A stretch of 64,000 bases of DNA from Loktanella salsilacus (GCF_900114485.1 NZ_FOTF01000006.1:124001-188000); one strand, 5' to 3'. Numbered from the stretch's first letter, positions 9,026 to 17,602 are shown. Numbers and translations are program-made. The notes: generated from the sequence alone by a model not told the origin.

Positions 9026-9340
9026 ATGGTGAACCCGCTGGCAGGAGAGGTCTGCGTGACCATCGACGGTGTGCCCCATGTCGCCAAGCTGACATTAGGC
9101 GCGCTGGCAGAGCTGGAGGCCGCGCTGGCGGCGGGATCGCTGGTCGATCTGGTCGAGCGGTTCGAGGCGGGGCGCTATCGCGGCGCCGATGTGATGGCGC
9201 TGTTGGTCGCGGGTTTGCGCGGCGGCGGCTGGCGCGGCACGGCGGCGGATTTGCTAAGCGCGGATTTGGCGGGCGGGCCTGTGGGGGCGGCGCGCGTGGC
9301 GGCAGAGCTGCTGGCGCGCGCCTTTACGCCCCCCACATGA
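9026..9340 (+). CDS. GTA g10, tail assembly chaperone-like protein
   Basis: This 104-residue GTA-specific gp10 family protein includes VCVTIDGVPHVAKLTLGALAELEAAL and a helical rest. It lies between tail tube and tape measure, the place of the phage lambda G/GT chaperones. Its ATG touches the g9 stop. The last sense codons include a run of six C (9329-9334) just before the stop, and the next ORF is in the -1 frame (see findings). Confidence 0.85.
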   Translation: MVNPLAGEVCVTIDGVPHVAKLTLGALAELEAALAAGSLVDLVERFEAGRYRGADVMALLVAGLRGGGWRGTAADLLSADLAGGPVGAARVAAELLARAFTPPT

Positions 9341-9543
9341 GCGCGGGGCTGGATTGGGCCGGGCTGATGCAGGCGGGCCTGCACGGCCTGCGGCTGACGC
9401 CGGATCAGTTCTGGCGTCTGACCCCGGCAGAGCTTGCGCTGATGCTGGGGCAGCGGGTGGACCTGCGCCCGCTGAGGCGCAGTGGTTTTGACGCATTGCT
9501 GCGGGCGTTTCCGGACGGCCCGCAAAAGGAGCCGGACAGATGA
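9337..9543 (+). CDS. GTA g10.1, small tail assembly protein (Rcc01693-like)
   Basis: This 68-residue ORF corresponds to R. capsulatus g10.1, with the conserved pattern GLDWAGLMQAGLHGLRLTPDQFWRLTPAEL. Position suggests it is the T-like partner of a lambda G/GT tail chaperone pair. It overlaps g10 by four bases (ATGA) in the -1 frame and overlaps g11 by four bases. Confidence 0.82.
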   Translation: MSAGLDWAGLMQAGLHGLRLTPDQFWRLTPAELALMLGQRVDLRPLRRSGFDALLRAFPDGPQKEPDR

Positions 9544-10199
9544 ATGAACTTGATCAGATAGACGGGCTGGATGCGAATGCCGCCGCGCTGGAACGCACAC
9601 TGGGCGACACCGCGGGGATGGCGGCGGCCTTTGATGCGACGTTGCGGGATATGCAGGTGAGCCTAGGAGAGACGACGCGGGATCTGGGCAATCTGGAACG
9701 CGGCTTTGCGGGCGGGCTGCGGCGGGCGTTTGACGGTCTGATCTTTGACGGCAAATCCCTATCGGACACGCTGAGCGGTGTGGCGAAATCCATGATCGAC
9801 ACGGCCTATGCGGCGGCGATCAACCCGGTGATGAAGCAGGCGGGCAGTTTGCTATCGGATGGGATCAACGCCGCTGTGTCGGGTGTGATGCCTTTTGCCC
9901 AAGGCGCGCCCTTTGCCCAAGGTCGGGTGATGCCCTTTGCCAAGGGGGGCGTGGTCAGTAGCCCCACGACCTTCGGGATGCGCGGCGGCACCGGCCTGAT
10001 GGGCGAGGCGGGACCAGAGGCGATCATGCCGCTGGCACGCGGCGCGGATGGCCGCCTTGGGGTGCGCGGCGGGGGCGGTTCCAGCGTGAACGTCACCATG
10101 CATGTCACCACACCAGACGCGCAAAGTTTTCAACGCAGCCAAGCCCAGATCGCCGCCCAGATGGGGCGCGTACTCGGGCGCGGTCAGCGGAACAGGTAG
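9540..10199 (+). CDS. GTA g11, tail tape measure protein
   Basis: This short tape measure protein of 219 residues sets tail length and is consistent with the short GTA tail. The N-terminal ~90 residues are helical and low in complexity. The centre holds the repeat MPFAQGAPFAQGRVMPFAKGG (split: MPFAQG / PFAQG / MPFAKG), followed by the tail fibre-like motif TFGMRGGTGLMGEAGPEAI, which is very conserved in phage tail-length proteins. The last ~45 residues are glycine and serine rich, then helical. It overlaps g10.1 by four bases. Confidence 0.9.
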   Translation: MNELDQIDGLDANAAALERTLGDTAGMAAAFDATLRDMQVSLGETTRDLGNLERGFAGGLRRAFDGLIFDGKSLSDTLSGVAKSMIDTAYAAAINPVMKQAGSLLSDGINAAVSGVMPFAQGAPFAQGRVMPFAKGGVVSSPTTFGMRGGTGLMGEAGPEAIMPLARGADGRLGVRGGGGSSVNVTMHVTTPDAQSFQRSQAQIAAQMGRVLGRGQRNR

Positions 10200-10211
10200 G
10201 GGAACAGGATA

Positions 10212-10844
10212 ATGGCATTTCACGACATACGCTTTCCGGCGAACCTAAGCTTTGGCGCGACCGGCGGGCCAGAGCGCCGCACCGAGATTGTGACGCTGGC
10301 CAATGGCTATGAGGAACGGAACACGCCCTGGGCCCATTCGCGCCGCCGCTTTGATGCGGGGGTGGGGCTGCGGTCCTTGGACGATATCGCCCAGATGACC
10401 GCGTTCTTTGAAGCGCGCGAGGGGCAGTTGCACGGGTTTCGCTGGAAGGACTGGGGCGATTACAAATCCTGCGCCCCGTCCAAGACGCCGGCCTATGGCG
10501 ATCAGCTGATTGCGATGGGGGACGATGTGACCCGCGTGATCCAACTGGTGAAGCGATACGTGAGCGGAGAGCAGACCTATGCCCGCCCGATCGCCAAACC
10601 TGTTGCCGGGACTGTGCGGATTGCTGTGGGCGGGGACGAGGTGCAAGAGGGCATCGATTTTACCGTGGATACCGCCACGGGGCTGGTGACCTTTGCCGAT
10701 GCGCCGGATGCGGGGGCAGAGGTCACGGCGGGCTTTGAGTTCGATGTGCCGGTGCGGTTCGACACCGACCGGATCGAAACCTCTGTGTCCAGCTTTCAGG
10801 CGGGGCAAGCGCCCAGCGTGCCGGTGGTCGAGGTGCGGGTATGA
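10212..10844 (+). CDS. GTA g12, distal tail protein (DUF2460)
   Basis: This 210-residue protein shows the DUF2460/TIGR02217 pattern (FHDIRFPANLSFGATGGPERRTEIV near the start, then HGFRWKDWGDYKS and the LVKRYVSG region). In the solved R. capsulatus GTA it forms the distal tail ring joining tube and baseplate. It overlaps the next gene by four bases. Confidence 0.92.
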   Translation: MAFHDIRFPANLSFGATGGPERRTEIVTLANGYEERNTPWAHSRRRFDAGVGLRSLDDIAQMTAFFEAREGQLHGFRWKDWGDYKSCAPSKTPAYGDQLIAMGDDVTRVIQLVKRYVSGEQTYARPIAKPVAGTVRIAVGGDEVQEGIDFTVDTATGLVTFADAPDAGAEVTAGFEFDVPVRFDTDRIETSVSSFQAGQAPSVPVVEVRV

Positions 10845-11722
10845 GCGAGGCGGGATTATTCGCGCATTTGGGCACAGGCGCGAGCCATGTGTGCCAATGT
10901 TGGTCGATCACGCGGGATGACGGCGTGACCTTTGGCTTTACCGACCACGACCAGCCGCTTGCGTTCGATGGGATCACCTTTCTGGCGGATAGCGGGCTCA
11001 GCGCGCGGGCGCTGGCGGCAAGCTCTGGCCTTGCGGTGGATAATTCCGAGGCGGTGGGGCTGCTGCAAGCGGATGTCATCACAGCGGAGGATATTCGCGC
11101 TGGGCGCTATGACGGGGCCGAAGTGCGCAATTGGCTGGTGCGCTGGGATGACGTGAGCGCGCGGCAGTTGCGGTTTCGCGGGCAGGTGGGCGAGATTACC
11201 CATCACGCGGGGCAGTTTCAGGTGGAATTGCGCGGGCTGACGGATCTGCTGAACCAACCCACAGGGCGCACGTTTTTGCGCACCTGTGATGCGGTGCTGG
11301 GGGATGCGGCCTGCGGTGTGAATACGCAAGACGCCGCCTTTGCCGTAACGCTGGGGGTGCAGTCGCTGACCGATCAGCGTGCCTTTGTGGTCGCAAGCGC
11401 GGGATATACCGACCGTTGGTTCGAACAAGGACACTTCGAGGTGCTGACAGGGGCTGCCAAGGGGCTGAAGGCTGGCATCAAGGTGGACCGGATCAAGGGG
11501 AGCCTGCGCGAGATCGTGTTGTGGCAGGCGCTGCGGGCGGACGTCGCTGTGGGGGATACAGTACGGCTGGTCGCGGGGTGTGACCGCCGGGCGGACACCT
11601 GCCGCGCGAAATTCGCCAACCTTGTGAACTTTCGCGGCTTTCCCGATATGCCAACCGACGACTGGCTGATGAGCGTGCCGCGTAGCGATGATACCGGTGA
11701 CGGCGGGAGCCTTTGGCGATGA
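10841..11722 (+). CDS. GTA g13, baseplate hub protein (DUF2163) with four conserved cysteines
   Basis: This 293-residue DUF2163/TIGR02218 hub protein sits at the centre of the GTA baseplate. Cysteines C149 and C158 (RTCDAVLGDAACGVN) and C247 and C254 (GCDRRADTCRAKF) are spaced to bind a metal centre. The R. capsulatus homologue was reported to hold an iron-sulfur cluster, and all four ligands are present here. The end carries the family signature NLVNFRGFPDMPTDDW. It overlaps g14 by four bases. Confidence 0.93.
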   Translation: MSEAGLFAHLGTGASHVCQCWSITRDDGVTFGFTDHDQPLAFDGITFLADSGLSARALAASSGLAVDNSEAVGLLQADVITAEDIRAGRYDGAEVRNWLVRWDDVSARQLRFRGQVGEITHHAGQFQVELRGLTDLLNQPTGRTFLRTCDAVLGDAACGVNTQDAAFAVTLGVQSLTDQRAFVVASAGYTDRWFEQGHFEVLTGAAKGLKAGIKVDRIKGSLREIVLWQALRADVAVGDTVRLVAGCDRRADTCRAKFANLVNFRGFPDMPTDDWLMSVPRSDDTGDGGSLWR

Positions 11723-12147
11723 GCGCCGTTGTGGCCGAGGCCCGGCGCTGGATCGGCACGCCTTATGTGCACCAAGCGTCCAGCTTTCAGGCGGGATGCG
11801 ATTGTCTGGGGCTGATCCGCGGTGTCTGGCGGCACCTGTATGGGGCCGAGCCGGAGCGGTTGCCGAACTATACACTCGATTGGGCAGAGCCACAGGGCGA
11901 GGAAGTGCTGTGGCACGCGGCCCGGCGGCATCTGCGGCCCGCACAGGGCGATACACTGGTGCCGGGGCAGGTGCTGCTGTTTCGCATGCGGCAGGGCGCT
12001 GTGGCCAAGCATCTGGGCATCGTGTCAGCTGCAGGGGCCGCGCCCGCCTTTATCCATGCATACACCCGCCACGGCGTGGTGGAGAGCCCGCTGCCGGACC
12101 CTTGGGTACGGCGGATCGTGGCACGTTTCGAATTTCAGGAAGGATAA
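11719..12147 (+). CDS. GTA g14, NlpC/P60 cell-wall peptidase
   Basis: This 142-residue NlpC/P60 cysteine peptidase is thought to open the peptidoglycan of the recipient cell during GTA DNA entry. The catalytic cysteine is C29 in GCDCLGLIRGVWR and the histidine is H98 in VAKHLGIV. The start ATG 11719 overlaps the g13 stop (ATGA). An in-frame TTG six bases upstream is less likely. Confidence 0.92.
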   Translation: MSAVVAEARRWIGTPYVHQASSFQAGCDCLGLIRGVWRHLYGAEPERLPNYTLDWAEPQGEEVLWHAARRHLRPAQGDTLVPGQVLLFRMRQGAVAKHLGIVSAAGAAPAFIHAYTRHGVVESPLPDPWVRRIVARFEFQEG

Positions 12148-12150
12148 CAC

Positions 12151-15100
12151 ATGGCAACGCTGGTTCTTTCGGCCGCAGGCATGGCGCTGGGCGGATCGCT
12201 TGGGGGCTCTGTCATGGGGCTGTCGATGGCGACGGTGGGGCGCGCGGCGGGGGCGGTGCTGGGCCGGGTGATCGACCAGCGGATCCTTGGCGCAGGCAGC
12301 GAAGCGGTCGAAGTCGGCCGCGTGGACCGCTTTCGTTTGACCGGCACGGGCGAGGGCGGCGCGATTGCGCGTCTGCACGGGCGTATGCGGCTGGGCGGCC
12401 ATGTGATCTGGGCCAGCCGCTTTGCCGAAAGCGCCGAAACCACAGGGGGCGGTAAGGGCGCGGGGGCGCAGCCTGCCACGACGACCTATAGCTATACCGT
12501 CAGCCTTGCGGTGGCGCTGTGCGAGGGAGAGATCGCGCGCGTTGGCCGTATCTGGGCGGACGGCGAAGAGGTGTCGCCGCTCGCGCTCAATATGCGGGTC
12601 TATACAGGGGCGCAGGACCAAGCGTCTGATCCCAAGATTGCGGCGGTCGAGGGGGCCGCCTATGCGCCCGCCTATCGCGGCACGGCCTATCGCGGCACGG
12701 CCTATGTCGTGTTCGAAGACCTTGCGCTGGGCCAGTTCGGCAACCGCGTCCCGCAGTTCACATTCGAGGTCATGCGCCCGGCACAGGACGGCGCGCCGCA
12801 GGATCAAAGCGATATCGCCCGCGCCGTGCGCGGCGTGGCGCTGATCCCGGGAACCGGAGAGTATTCGCTTGCCACCACGCAGGTGAACCTGTCGGCGGCC
12901 TACGGCGAGCAGGTCGCGATCAACGTGAACTCGCCCAGCGGAGAGACGGATTTCGCCACCTCTATCACTGCGCTGTCAGAGGAGCTGCCGGATTGCGGTT
13001 CTGTCAGTCTGGTTGTGTCGTGGTTTGGCAATGACCTGCGCTGCGCCGATTGCGAAGTCAGGCCGCTGGTGGAGCAGCAAGAGGTGGACGGCGACACGAT
13101 GCCTTGGCGCGTGGCGGATACATCGCGCGGGCAGGCGGGGCTGGTGCCGCGGCAGGGCGATCGGCCCGTCTATGGCGGCACACCGTCGGATGCCTCTGTC
13201 ATCGAAAGCATTCGCGGGCTCAAGGACAAAGGCTTTGCGCCGATGTTCTATCCGTTCATTTTAATGGAGCAGATGCCGGGCAATACCCTGCCGAACCCGT
13301 GGACGGGGGATGCTGGCCAGCCCAAGCTGCCGTGGCGGGGCAGGGTGACGCTGTCGCTGGCACCGGGGCAGGCAGGCTCGCCCGACCGCAGCGCGGCGGC
13401 GCAGGCGCAGGTTGACGCCTTTATGGGGACTGCGCAGCCCAGTGATTTCAGCATTGTGGATGGCGCGGTGCGCTATAGCGGCCCGTCTGAATGGCGCTAT
13501 CGCCGTTTCATCCTGCACTACGCCAACCTGTGTAAGGCGGCGGGCGGTGTGGGGGCGTTCTGTATCGGGTCAGAGATGGTGGCCCTGACGCAAATCCGCG
13601 GGGCGGGCGACAGCTTTCCTGCAGTGACAGCGCTGCGGCAGTTGGCAGGCGAAGTACGTGCCATTCTGGGGCCGGATTGCAAGATCAGCTATGCCGCGGA
13701 TTGGTCGGAATATCACGGCTATCAGCCCAGCGGCACGGCGGATAAGTATTTCCACCTTGATCCGCTCTGGGCGGACGAGAATATCGATTTCATTGGCATT
13801 GATAACTACATGCCGCTGTCAGACTGGCGCGATGGCACCGACCATGCCGATGCGGGCTTTGGCGCGATCTACAACCTTGATTACCTGACGGGGAACGTGG
13901 CGGGGGGCGAAGGCTATGATTGGTTCTACCATTCGCCAGAGGCCCGCGATGCGCAAATTCGCACGCCGATTACGGACGGCGACGGCGAGCCTTGGGTCTG
14001 GCGTTACAAGGACCTGACGGGATGGTGGCAGAATGATCACCACAACCGCATCGGCGGCCAGCGCGTGGCGGCGAAAACCGCGTGGGTGCCGGAAAGCAAG
14101 CCGTTCTGGTTCACCGAATTCGGCTGCGCCGCCATCGACAAGGGCACCAACCAGCCGAACAAGTTTCTGGACCCGAAGTCATCGGAGAGTCTGCTGCCTT
14201 TTTATTCCAACGGCAGCCGGGACGATTTCATGCAGATGCAGTATCTGCGGGCGATCTATCGCCACTTTGCCGCGCCGGGGGCGAACCCGCGATCCCGCTC
14301 TGCCACCTATAACGGGCCGATGCTGGATATGGCGCGGGCGCATGTCTGGTGCTGGGACGCGCGGCCTTATCCGTTCTTTCCGGGCAATGCGGCGCTGTGG
14401 TCGGATGGCGACAATTACATGCGCGGGCATTGGCTGAACGGGCGGGCGGTGTCGCGCACCCTTGCCGGTGTCGTGGCCGAGATTTGCGCAAACGCCGGGG
14501 TGACGGCGGTTGATGTCTCGCGCCTATACGGCGTGGTGCGCGGCTATGCCGTGGACAATATCAGCTCTGCCCGGGCGCAATTGCAGCCTTTGCTGCTAGC
14601 CTACGGGATAGAGGTCGCGGAACGCGGCGGCGCGCTGGTCTTTACCAACCGCGACGGTCTGCCCCTGCGCAGGCTGACGCGGGACGATCTGGCGCAGGAC
14701 CCGGAACATGCCTCTGACGTCGTCATGACGCGCCAGCCGCAGGCAGAGGTCGAGGGCCGCGTGCAGGTCGGCTATGTCGACCCAGAGGGCGACTACGAGG
14801 TCGCCGTGGCCGAGGCGATCCATCCAAGCCATGCCACGACCGGCGTCACACGCAGCGAATTTGCGCTGGGCCTGACCCGGGGCGAGGGCGCGCGGATCGC
14901 GGCCCGCTGGATCAACGAGGCCGCCGTCGCCCGCGATGGCCTGACGCTGGCGCTGCCACCGTCGCAGGGCGACCTTGGGGCGGGTGATGTGATTGACCTG
15001 GACGACGGCGCGGCGTCTGGCCTCTACCGGATTGACCGGATCGAGGAGGCGGGCTTGCGGCTGGTCGATGCCACCCGCGTTGATCCCGAAATCTACGCCC

Positions 15101-16077
15101 CTCAGCAGCGGCTAGAAGAAGGCGCGCGTCTATCGTCCTATACCGCGCCGACACCGATCGCAGGCTTGTTCATGGACCTGCCCCTGATCCGCGGCGATGA
15201 AAGCGAGCACGAGCCGTATTTTGCAGCGACGTCGACCCCATGGGCGGGGGGCGTGGCGCTCTATGCGGCGGCGCAGGACAGTGATTATGTCCTGCAAGAC
15301 GTTTTGCGCAATCGCAGCGTGATTGGCACGCTGCAAGCGCCGCTGCCACGCGGGCGCACCGGACTATGGGACCGCCAGACGCTGACCGTCAAGCTGGTCA
15401 GCGGCGCGCTGAAGGCGGTCGATCCAGAGGCGGTTTTGGCGGGGGCAAACGTTCTGGCCATCGGGGACGGGAGCGCAGACAACTGGGAAATCGTGCAGTT
15501 TGCGCAGGCGCAGCTGACGGGTAATCTGACCTATCAACTGACGGAACTGCTGCGCGGGCAGCGTGGCAGCAGCGCTATGATGCCGGATGCGTGGCCCGCA
15601 GGATCGCGCGTTGTCATCATGGATGGCCGGCCCGCGCAGATCACGATCCCCACCGCCGCGCGGGGGCGGATGCGTCATTTCCGCTATGGCCCTGTGAAAC
15701 GGGCCGTCACTGACGGCAGCTATCGTCATGTGGTGGAAACGATCAAGGGCAATGGCCTGCGCCCCTATCCGGTGGTGCATCTGCGCGCAGCCCGCAGCGC
15801 TGGCGACCTGCGCTTTGCTTGGATCAGGCAAACGCGGATCGACGGTGATCTGTGGGGGCGCGGTGACGTGCCACTGGGCGAAGAAACGCAGACCTATGTC
15901 GTGCAAGTCCGCCAAGGCGATGCGGTCCGCCGCGAAGAAAGCGTGGATGCGCCCGGCTGGGTCTATACCGCCGCGATGCAGGCGGCTGACGGTGTGTCCA
16001 GCGGCTATGTGGTGACGGTGGCGCAGCTGTCCGCGCGCTATGGCACTGGTCCCTTTACGGGGATTGCGGTGGCCTAA
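12151..16077 (+). CDS. GTA g15, large baseplate/host-range protein (megatron)
   Basis: This 1308-residue protein forms the tip of the GTA baseplate. The N-terminal ~60 residues form a glycine-rich hydrophobic stretch (GMALGGSLGGSVMGLSMATVG). A beta-rich phage-tail region follows, then a TIM-barrel-like domain around residues 430-740 (SYAADWSEYHG, IDFIGIDNYMPLSDW, KPFWFTEFGCAAID), and a second phage-tail domain toward residue 1000. An in-frame perfect tandem duplication of 15 bp (12671-12685 and 12686-12700) repeats AYRGT. The stop overlaps the next ATG by one base. It ends the GTA structural block. Confidence 0.94.
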   Translation: MATLVLSAAGMALGGSLGGSVMGLSMATVGRAAGAVLGRVIDQRILGAGSEAVEVGRVDRFRLTGTGEGGAIARLHGRMRLGGHVIWASRFAESAETTGGGKGAGAQPATTTYSYTVSLAVALCEGEIARVGRIWADGEEVSPLALNMRVYTGAQDQASDPKIAAVEGAAYAPAYRGTAYRGTAYVVFEDLALGQFGNRVPQFTFEVMRPAQDGAPQDQSDIARAVRGVALIPGTGEYSLATTQVNLSAAYGEQVAINVNSPSGETDFATSITALSEELPDCGSVSLVVSWFGNDLRCADCEVRPLVEQQEVDGDTMPWRVADTSRGQAGLVPRQGDRPVYGGTPSDASVIESIRGLKDKGFAPMFYPFILMEQMPGNTLPNPWTGDAGQPKLPWRGRVTLSLAPGQAGSPDRSAAAQAQVDAFMGTAQPSDFSIVDGAVRYSGPSEWRYRRFILHYANLCKAAGGVGAFCIGSEMVALTQIRGAGDSFPAVTALRQLAGEVRAILGPDCKISYAADWSEYHGYQPSGTADKYFHLDPLWADENIDFIGIDNYMPLSDWRDGTDHADAGFGAIYNLDYLTGNVAGGEGYDWFYHSPEARDAQIRTPITDGDGEPWVWRYKDLTGWWQNDHHNRIGGQRVAAKTAWVPESKPFWFTEFGCAAIDKGTNQPNKFLDPKSSESLLPFYSNGSRDDFMQMQYLRAIYRHFAAPGANPRSRSATYNGPMLDMARAHVWCWDARPYPFFPGNAALWSDGDNYMRGHWLNGRAVSRTLAGVVAEICANAGVTAVDVSRLYGVVRGYAVDNISSARAQLQPLLLAYGIEVAERGGALVFTNRDGLPLRRLTRDDLAQDPEHASDVVMTRQPQAEVEGRVQVGYVDPEGDYEVAVAEAIHPSHATTGVTRSEFALGLTRGEGARIAARWINEAAVARDGLTLALPPSQGDLGAGDVIDLDDGAASGLYRIDRIEEAGLRLVDATRVDPEIYAPQQRLEEGARLSSYTAPTPIAGLFMDLPLIRGDESEHEPYFAATSTPWAGGVALYAAAQDSDYVLQDVLRNRSVIGTLQAPLPRGRTGLWDRQTLTVKLVSGALKAVDPEAVLAGANVLAIGDGSADNWEIVQFAQAQLTGNLTYQLTELLRGQRGSSAMMPDAWPAGSRVVIMDGRPAQITIPTAARGRMRHFRYGPVKRAVTDGSYRHVVETIKGNGLRPYPVVHLRAARSAGDLRFAWIRQTRIDGDLWGRGDVPLGEETQTYVVQVRQGDAVRREESVDAPGWVYTAAMQAADGVSSGYVVTVAQLSARYGTGPFTGIAVA
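12671..12700 (+). repeat. 15-bp perfect tandem duplication inside GTA g15
   Basis: CCTATCGCGGCACGG occurs twice head to tail. It adds five residues without breaking the frame. It looks like a recent slippage event. Confidence 0.9.
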
Positions 16078-16448
16078 TGCGCCCGGTGCATCTGACCGAT
16101 CTGGATCTTGCGGCCCGCGCCGTCTTGGCGCAGCCAGCGGGCGTGCAGGATGATGCGGCCGCCCGTCTGGTTGCCGGCGCGCGGCTGGCGGACCGGTTTC
16201 GCAAACGGCTTGGGCGGCGGCACCCGGTCTGGGGTGATGGCACAGTAGCGGCGGCAGCGATGGCCTTCGCGGGGGGCAAACTTGCGCCGCCTCAGCGCTG
16301 CGACACCGCCTATCGCCGCGCGTTGCAATCTGTTTTGACGGCATTGTCAGAAAGCGGCCCCTTTGATTTTCCGCAACAGACGCTATATCCTATGCGAGGA
16401 ACGGCGAGGAAAGTTTGCAATGGCCTATATTCAGGCGAAACTTCATAG
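16077..16448 (+). CDS. small conserved hypothetical protein downstream of the GTA cluster
   Basis: This 123-residue ORF starts within the g15 stop (TAATG), suggesting coupling to the GTA transcript. It is alanine rich and helical, with motifs LTDLDLAARAVLA and DRFRKRLGRRHPVWGDGTVAAAAM. I believe a family like this commonly lies between the GTA cluster and cysE in Rhodobacteraceae, but its function is unknown to me. The last ten codons overlap the cysE start in another frame and are probably not conserved. Confidence 0.65.
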   Translation: MRPVHLTDLDLAARAVLAQPAGVQDDAAARLVAGARLADRFRKRLGRRHPVWGDGTVAAAAMAFAGGKLAPPQRCDTAYRRALQSVLTALSESGPFDFPQQTLYPMRGTARKVCNGLYSGETS

Positions 16449-17241
16449 CATCGACCCGGTGTGGGAAAAGATCGGCGAAGAGGCGCGCAGCGCCGTTGCC
16501 GCATCCCCCAGCATGGGATCAATGCTGCATGCTGGTATCATTCAGCACGCAGGCTTTGACGACGCCTTGGCCTACCGAATCGCGATGAAGCTCGAATCGT
16601 CCGAAATGTCGGCGCAGAACATCCGCGATATCGCGGATGACGCTTACGCCCAGACACGCGGTTTGGTGCAAGATGCCCGCGCCGATCTGGTCGCCACGAT
16701 GGAACGCGACCCCGCCTGCCACCGGCTAATGCAGCCACTGCTGTTTTTCAAAGGATATCAGGCACTTCAGGCGTTTCGCTTGAGCAACTGGCTGTGGAAA
16801 GACGGACAGTTCGACCTGGCGTATTTCGTGCAGATGCGCGTGTCAGAGGTGTTCGGCGTCGACATTCATCCCGCCGCGACCATCGGCAAGGGCATCATGA
16901 TCGACCACGCGCATTCCATCGTCGTGGGCGAAACTGCCGTGATCGGCGACAACGTCTCCATGCTGCATTCCGTCACGCTGGGCGGTACCGGCAAGGAAGA
17001 GGAAAAGCGTCACCCGACCATCGGGAACGGCGTTCTGATCGGCGCGGGTGCCAAGGTGCTGGGCAATATCACGATCGGCCATTGCAGTCGGATCGCTGCG
17101 GGTTCGGTTGTGCTGCACGATGTGCCGCCGATGAAAACCGTCGCTGGCGTCCCTGCTAAAATCGTGGGCGAGGCAGGCTGCGCGCAGCCCGCCCTGTCGA
17201 TGAACCATATTCTGGCGGACGAAGGTCAGACGCTCATCTGA
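16420..17241 (+). CDS. cysE: serine O-acetyltransferase
   Basis: CysE (273 residues) acetylates serine to O-acetylserine, the committed step of cysteine synthesis. The N-terminal helical domain is followed by a left-handed beta-helix of hexapeptide repeats (about residues 140-235: VDIHPAATIGKGIMIDHAHS, VVGETAVIGDNV, LHSVTLGGTG, HPTIGNGVLIGAGAKVLGNI). ATG 16420 begins MAYIQAKLHSIDPVWEKI as in relatives. A GAGGA-type site precedes it. The 3' end overlaps the convergent AhpD-like pseudogene by 16 bases. Confidence 0.95.
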   Translation: MAYIQAKLHSIDPVWEKIGEEARSAVAASPSMGSMLHAGIIQHAGFDDALAYRIAMKLESSEMSAQNIRDIADDAYAQTRGLVQDARADLVATMERDPACHRLMQPLLFFKGYQALQAFRLSNWLWKDGQFDLAYFVQMRVSEVFGVDIHPAATIGKGIMIDHAHSIVVGETAVIGDNVSMLHSVTLGGTGKEEEKRHPTIGNGVLIGAGAKVLGNITIGHCSRIAAGSVVLHDVPPMKTVAGVPAKIVGEAGCAQPALSMNHILADEGQTLI

Positions 17242-17561
17242 TCGAAGGCTTCTAGCGCGCGGGCTCCGTACATAAACGACGGCCCGCCGCCCATATACAT
17301 CGCCACCGATATCGTCTCTGCAATCTCTTCGCGGGTCACACCTGCGGCGATGGCCGCTTTGACGTGGAAGCCAATGCAATCGTCGCACTGCTTTGCGATG
17401 CCAATCGCGATGCACATCAGCTATTTATGACGCAAACTGACGTGGCCCTCGGCAAGGGCGGCTTGCGACAACGCGCCAAAACCTTTGGCGGTCTCTGGCG
17501 CGGCCTTGCGGAATTTACCTAGGTTGGCCGACGCCTCGGCAAGGTGATTTTTCCAATCCAT
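17226..17561 (-). pseudogene. AhpD-like / carboxymuconolactone decarboxylase family gene with an in-frame amber codon
   Basis: From ATG 17561 the frame reads MDWKNHLAEASANLGKFRKA... to ...HVSLRHK, then TAG at codon 47 (17423-17421), then continues in the same frame with LMCIAIGIAKQCDDCIGFH to a stop at 17226. The family normally has a glutamate after the lysine (KEL), so a single GAG to TAG change explains the break. The redox motif CxxC (CDDC) and its following histidine lie downstream of the stop and are otherwise intact. No other lesion is visible, so inactivation is recent, or the base needs checking. The intact protein would be 111 residues. Confidence 0.8.
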
Positions 17562-17568
17562 GAACGAA

Positions 17569-17602
17569 AACGGGCTCCTGTATCGCTACAGAAGCCCGTT
17601 TC
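17569..17602 (-). terminator. hairpin, probable terminator of the pdh operon
   Basis: AAACGGGCT-C-CTGTA pairs with TACAG-A-AGCCCGTTT around a TCGC loop (one internal mismatch). Read on the minus strand the stem is followed by TTTTC. It lies between the pdhC end and the AhpD-like pseudogene. Confidence 0.6.

Noticed and set aside
2169-16077. Considered as an intact prophage
   Set aside because: No integrase, repressor, replication, holin or endolysin genes; gene order and size match a GTA cluster.
15364-16344. Minus-strand 326-codon ORF in g15
   Set aside because: Antisense to the g15 frame; Arg/His/Pro-rich content typical of noise.
17226-17417. Treating the 63-codon CxxC ORF as an intact gene
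   Set aside because: The same frame extends upstream through a single amber codon to a proper start, so it is the tail of a broken gene.
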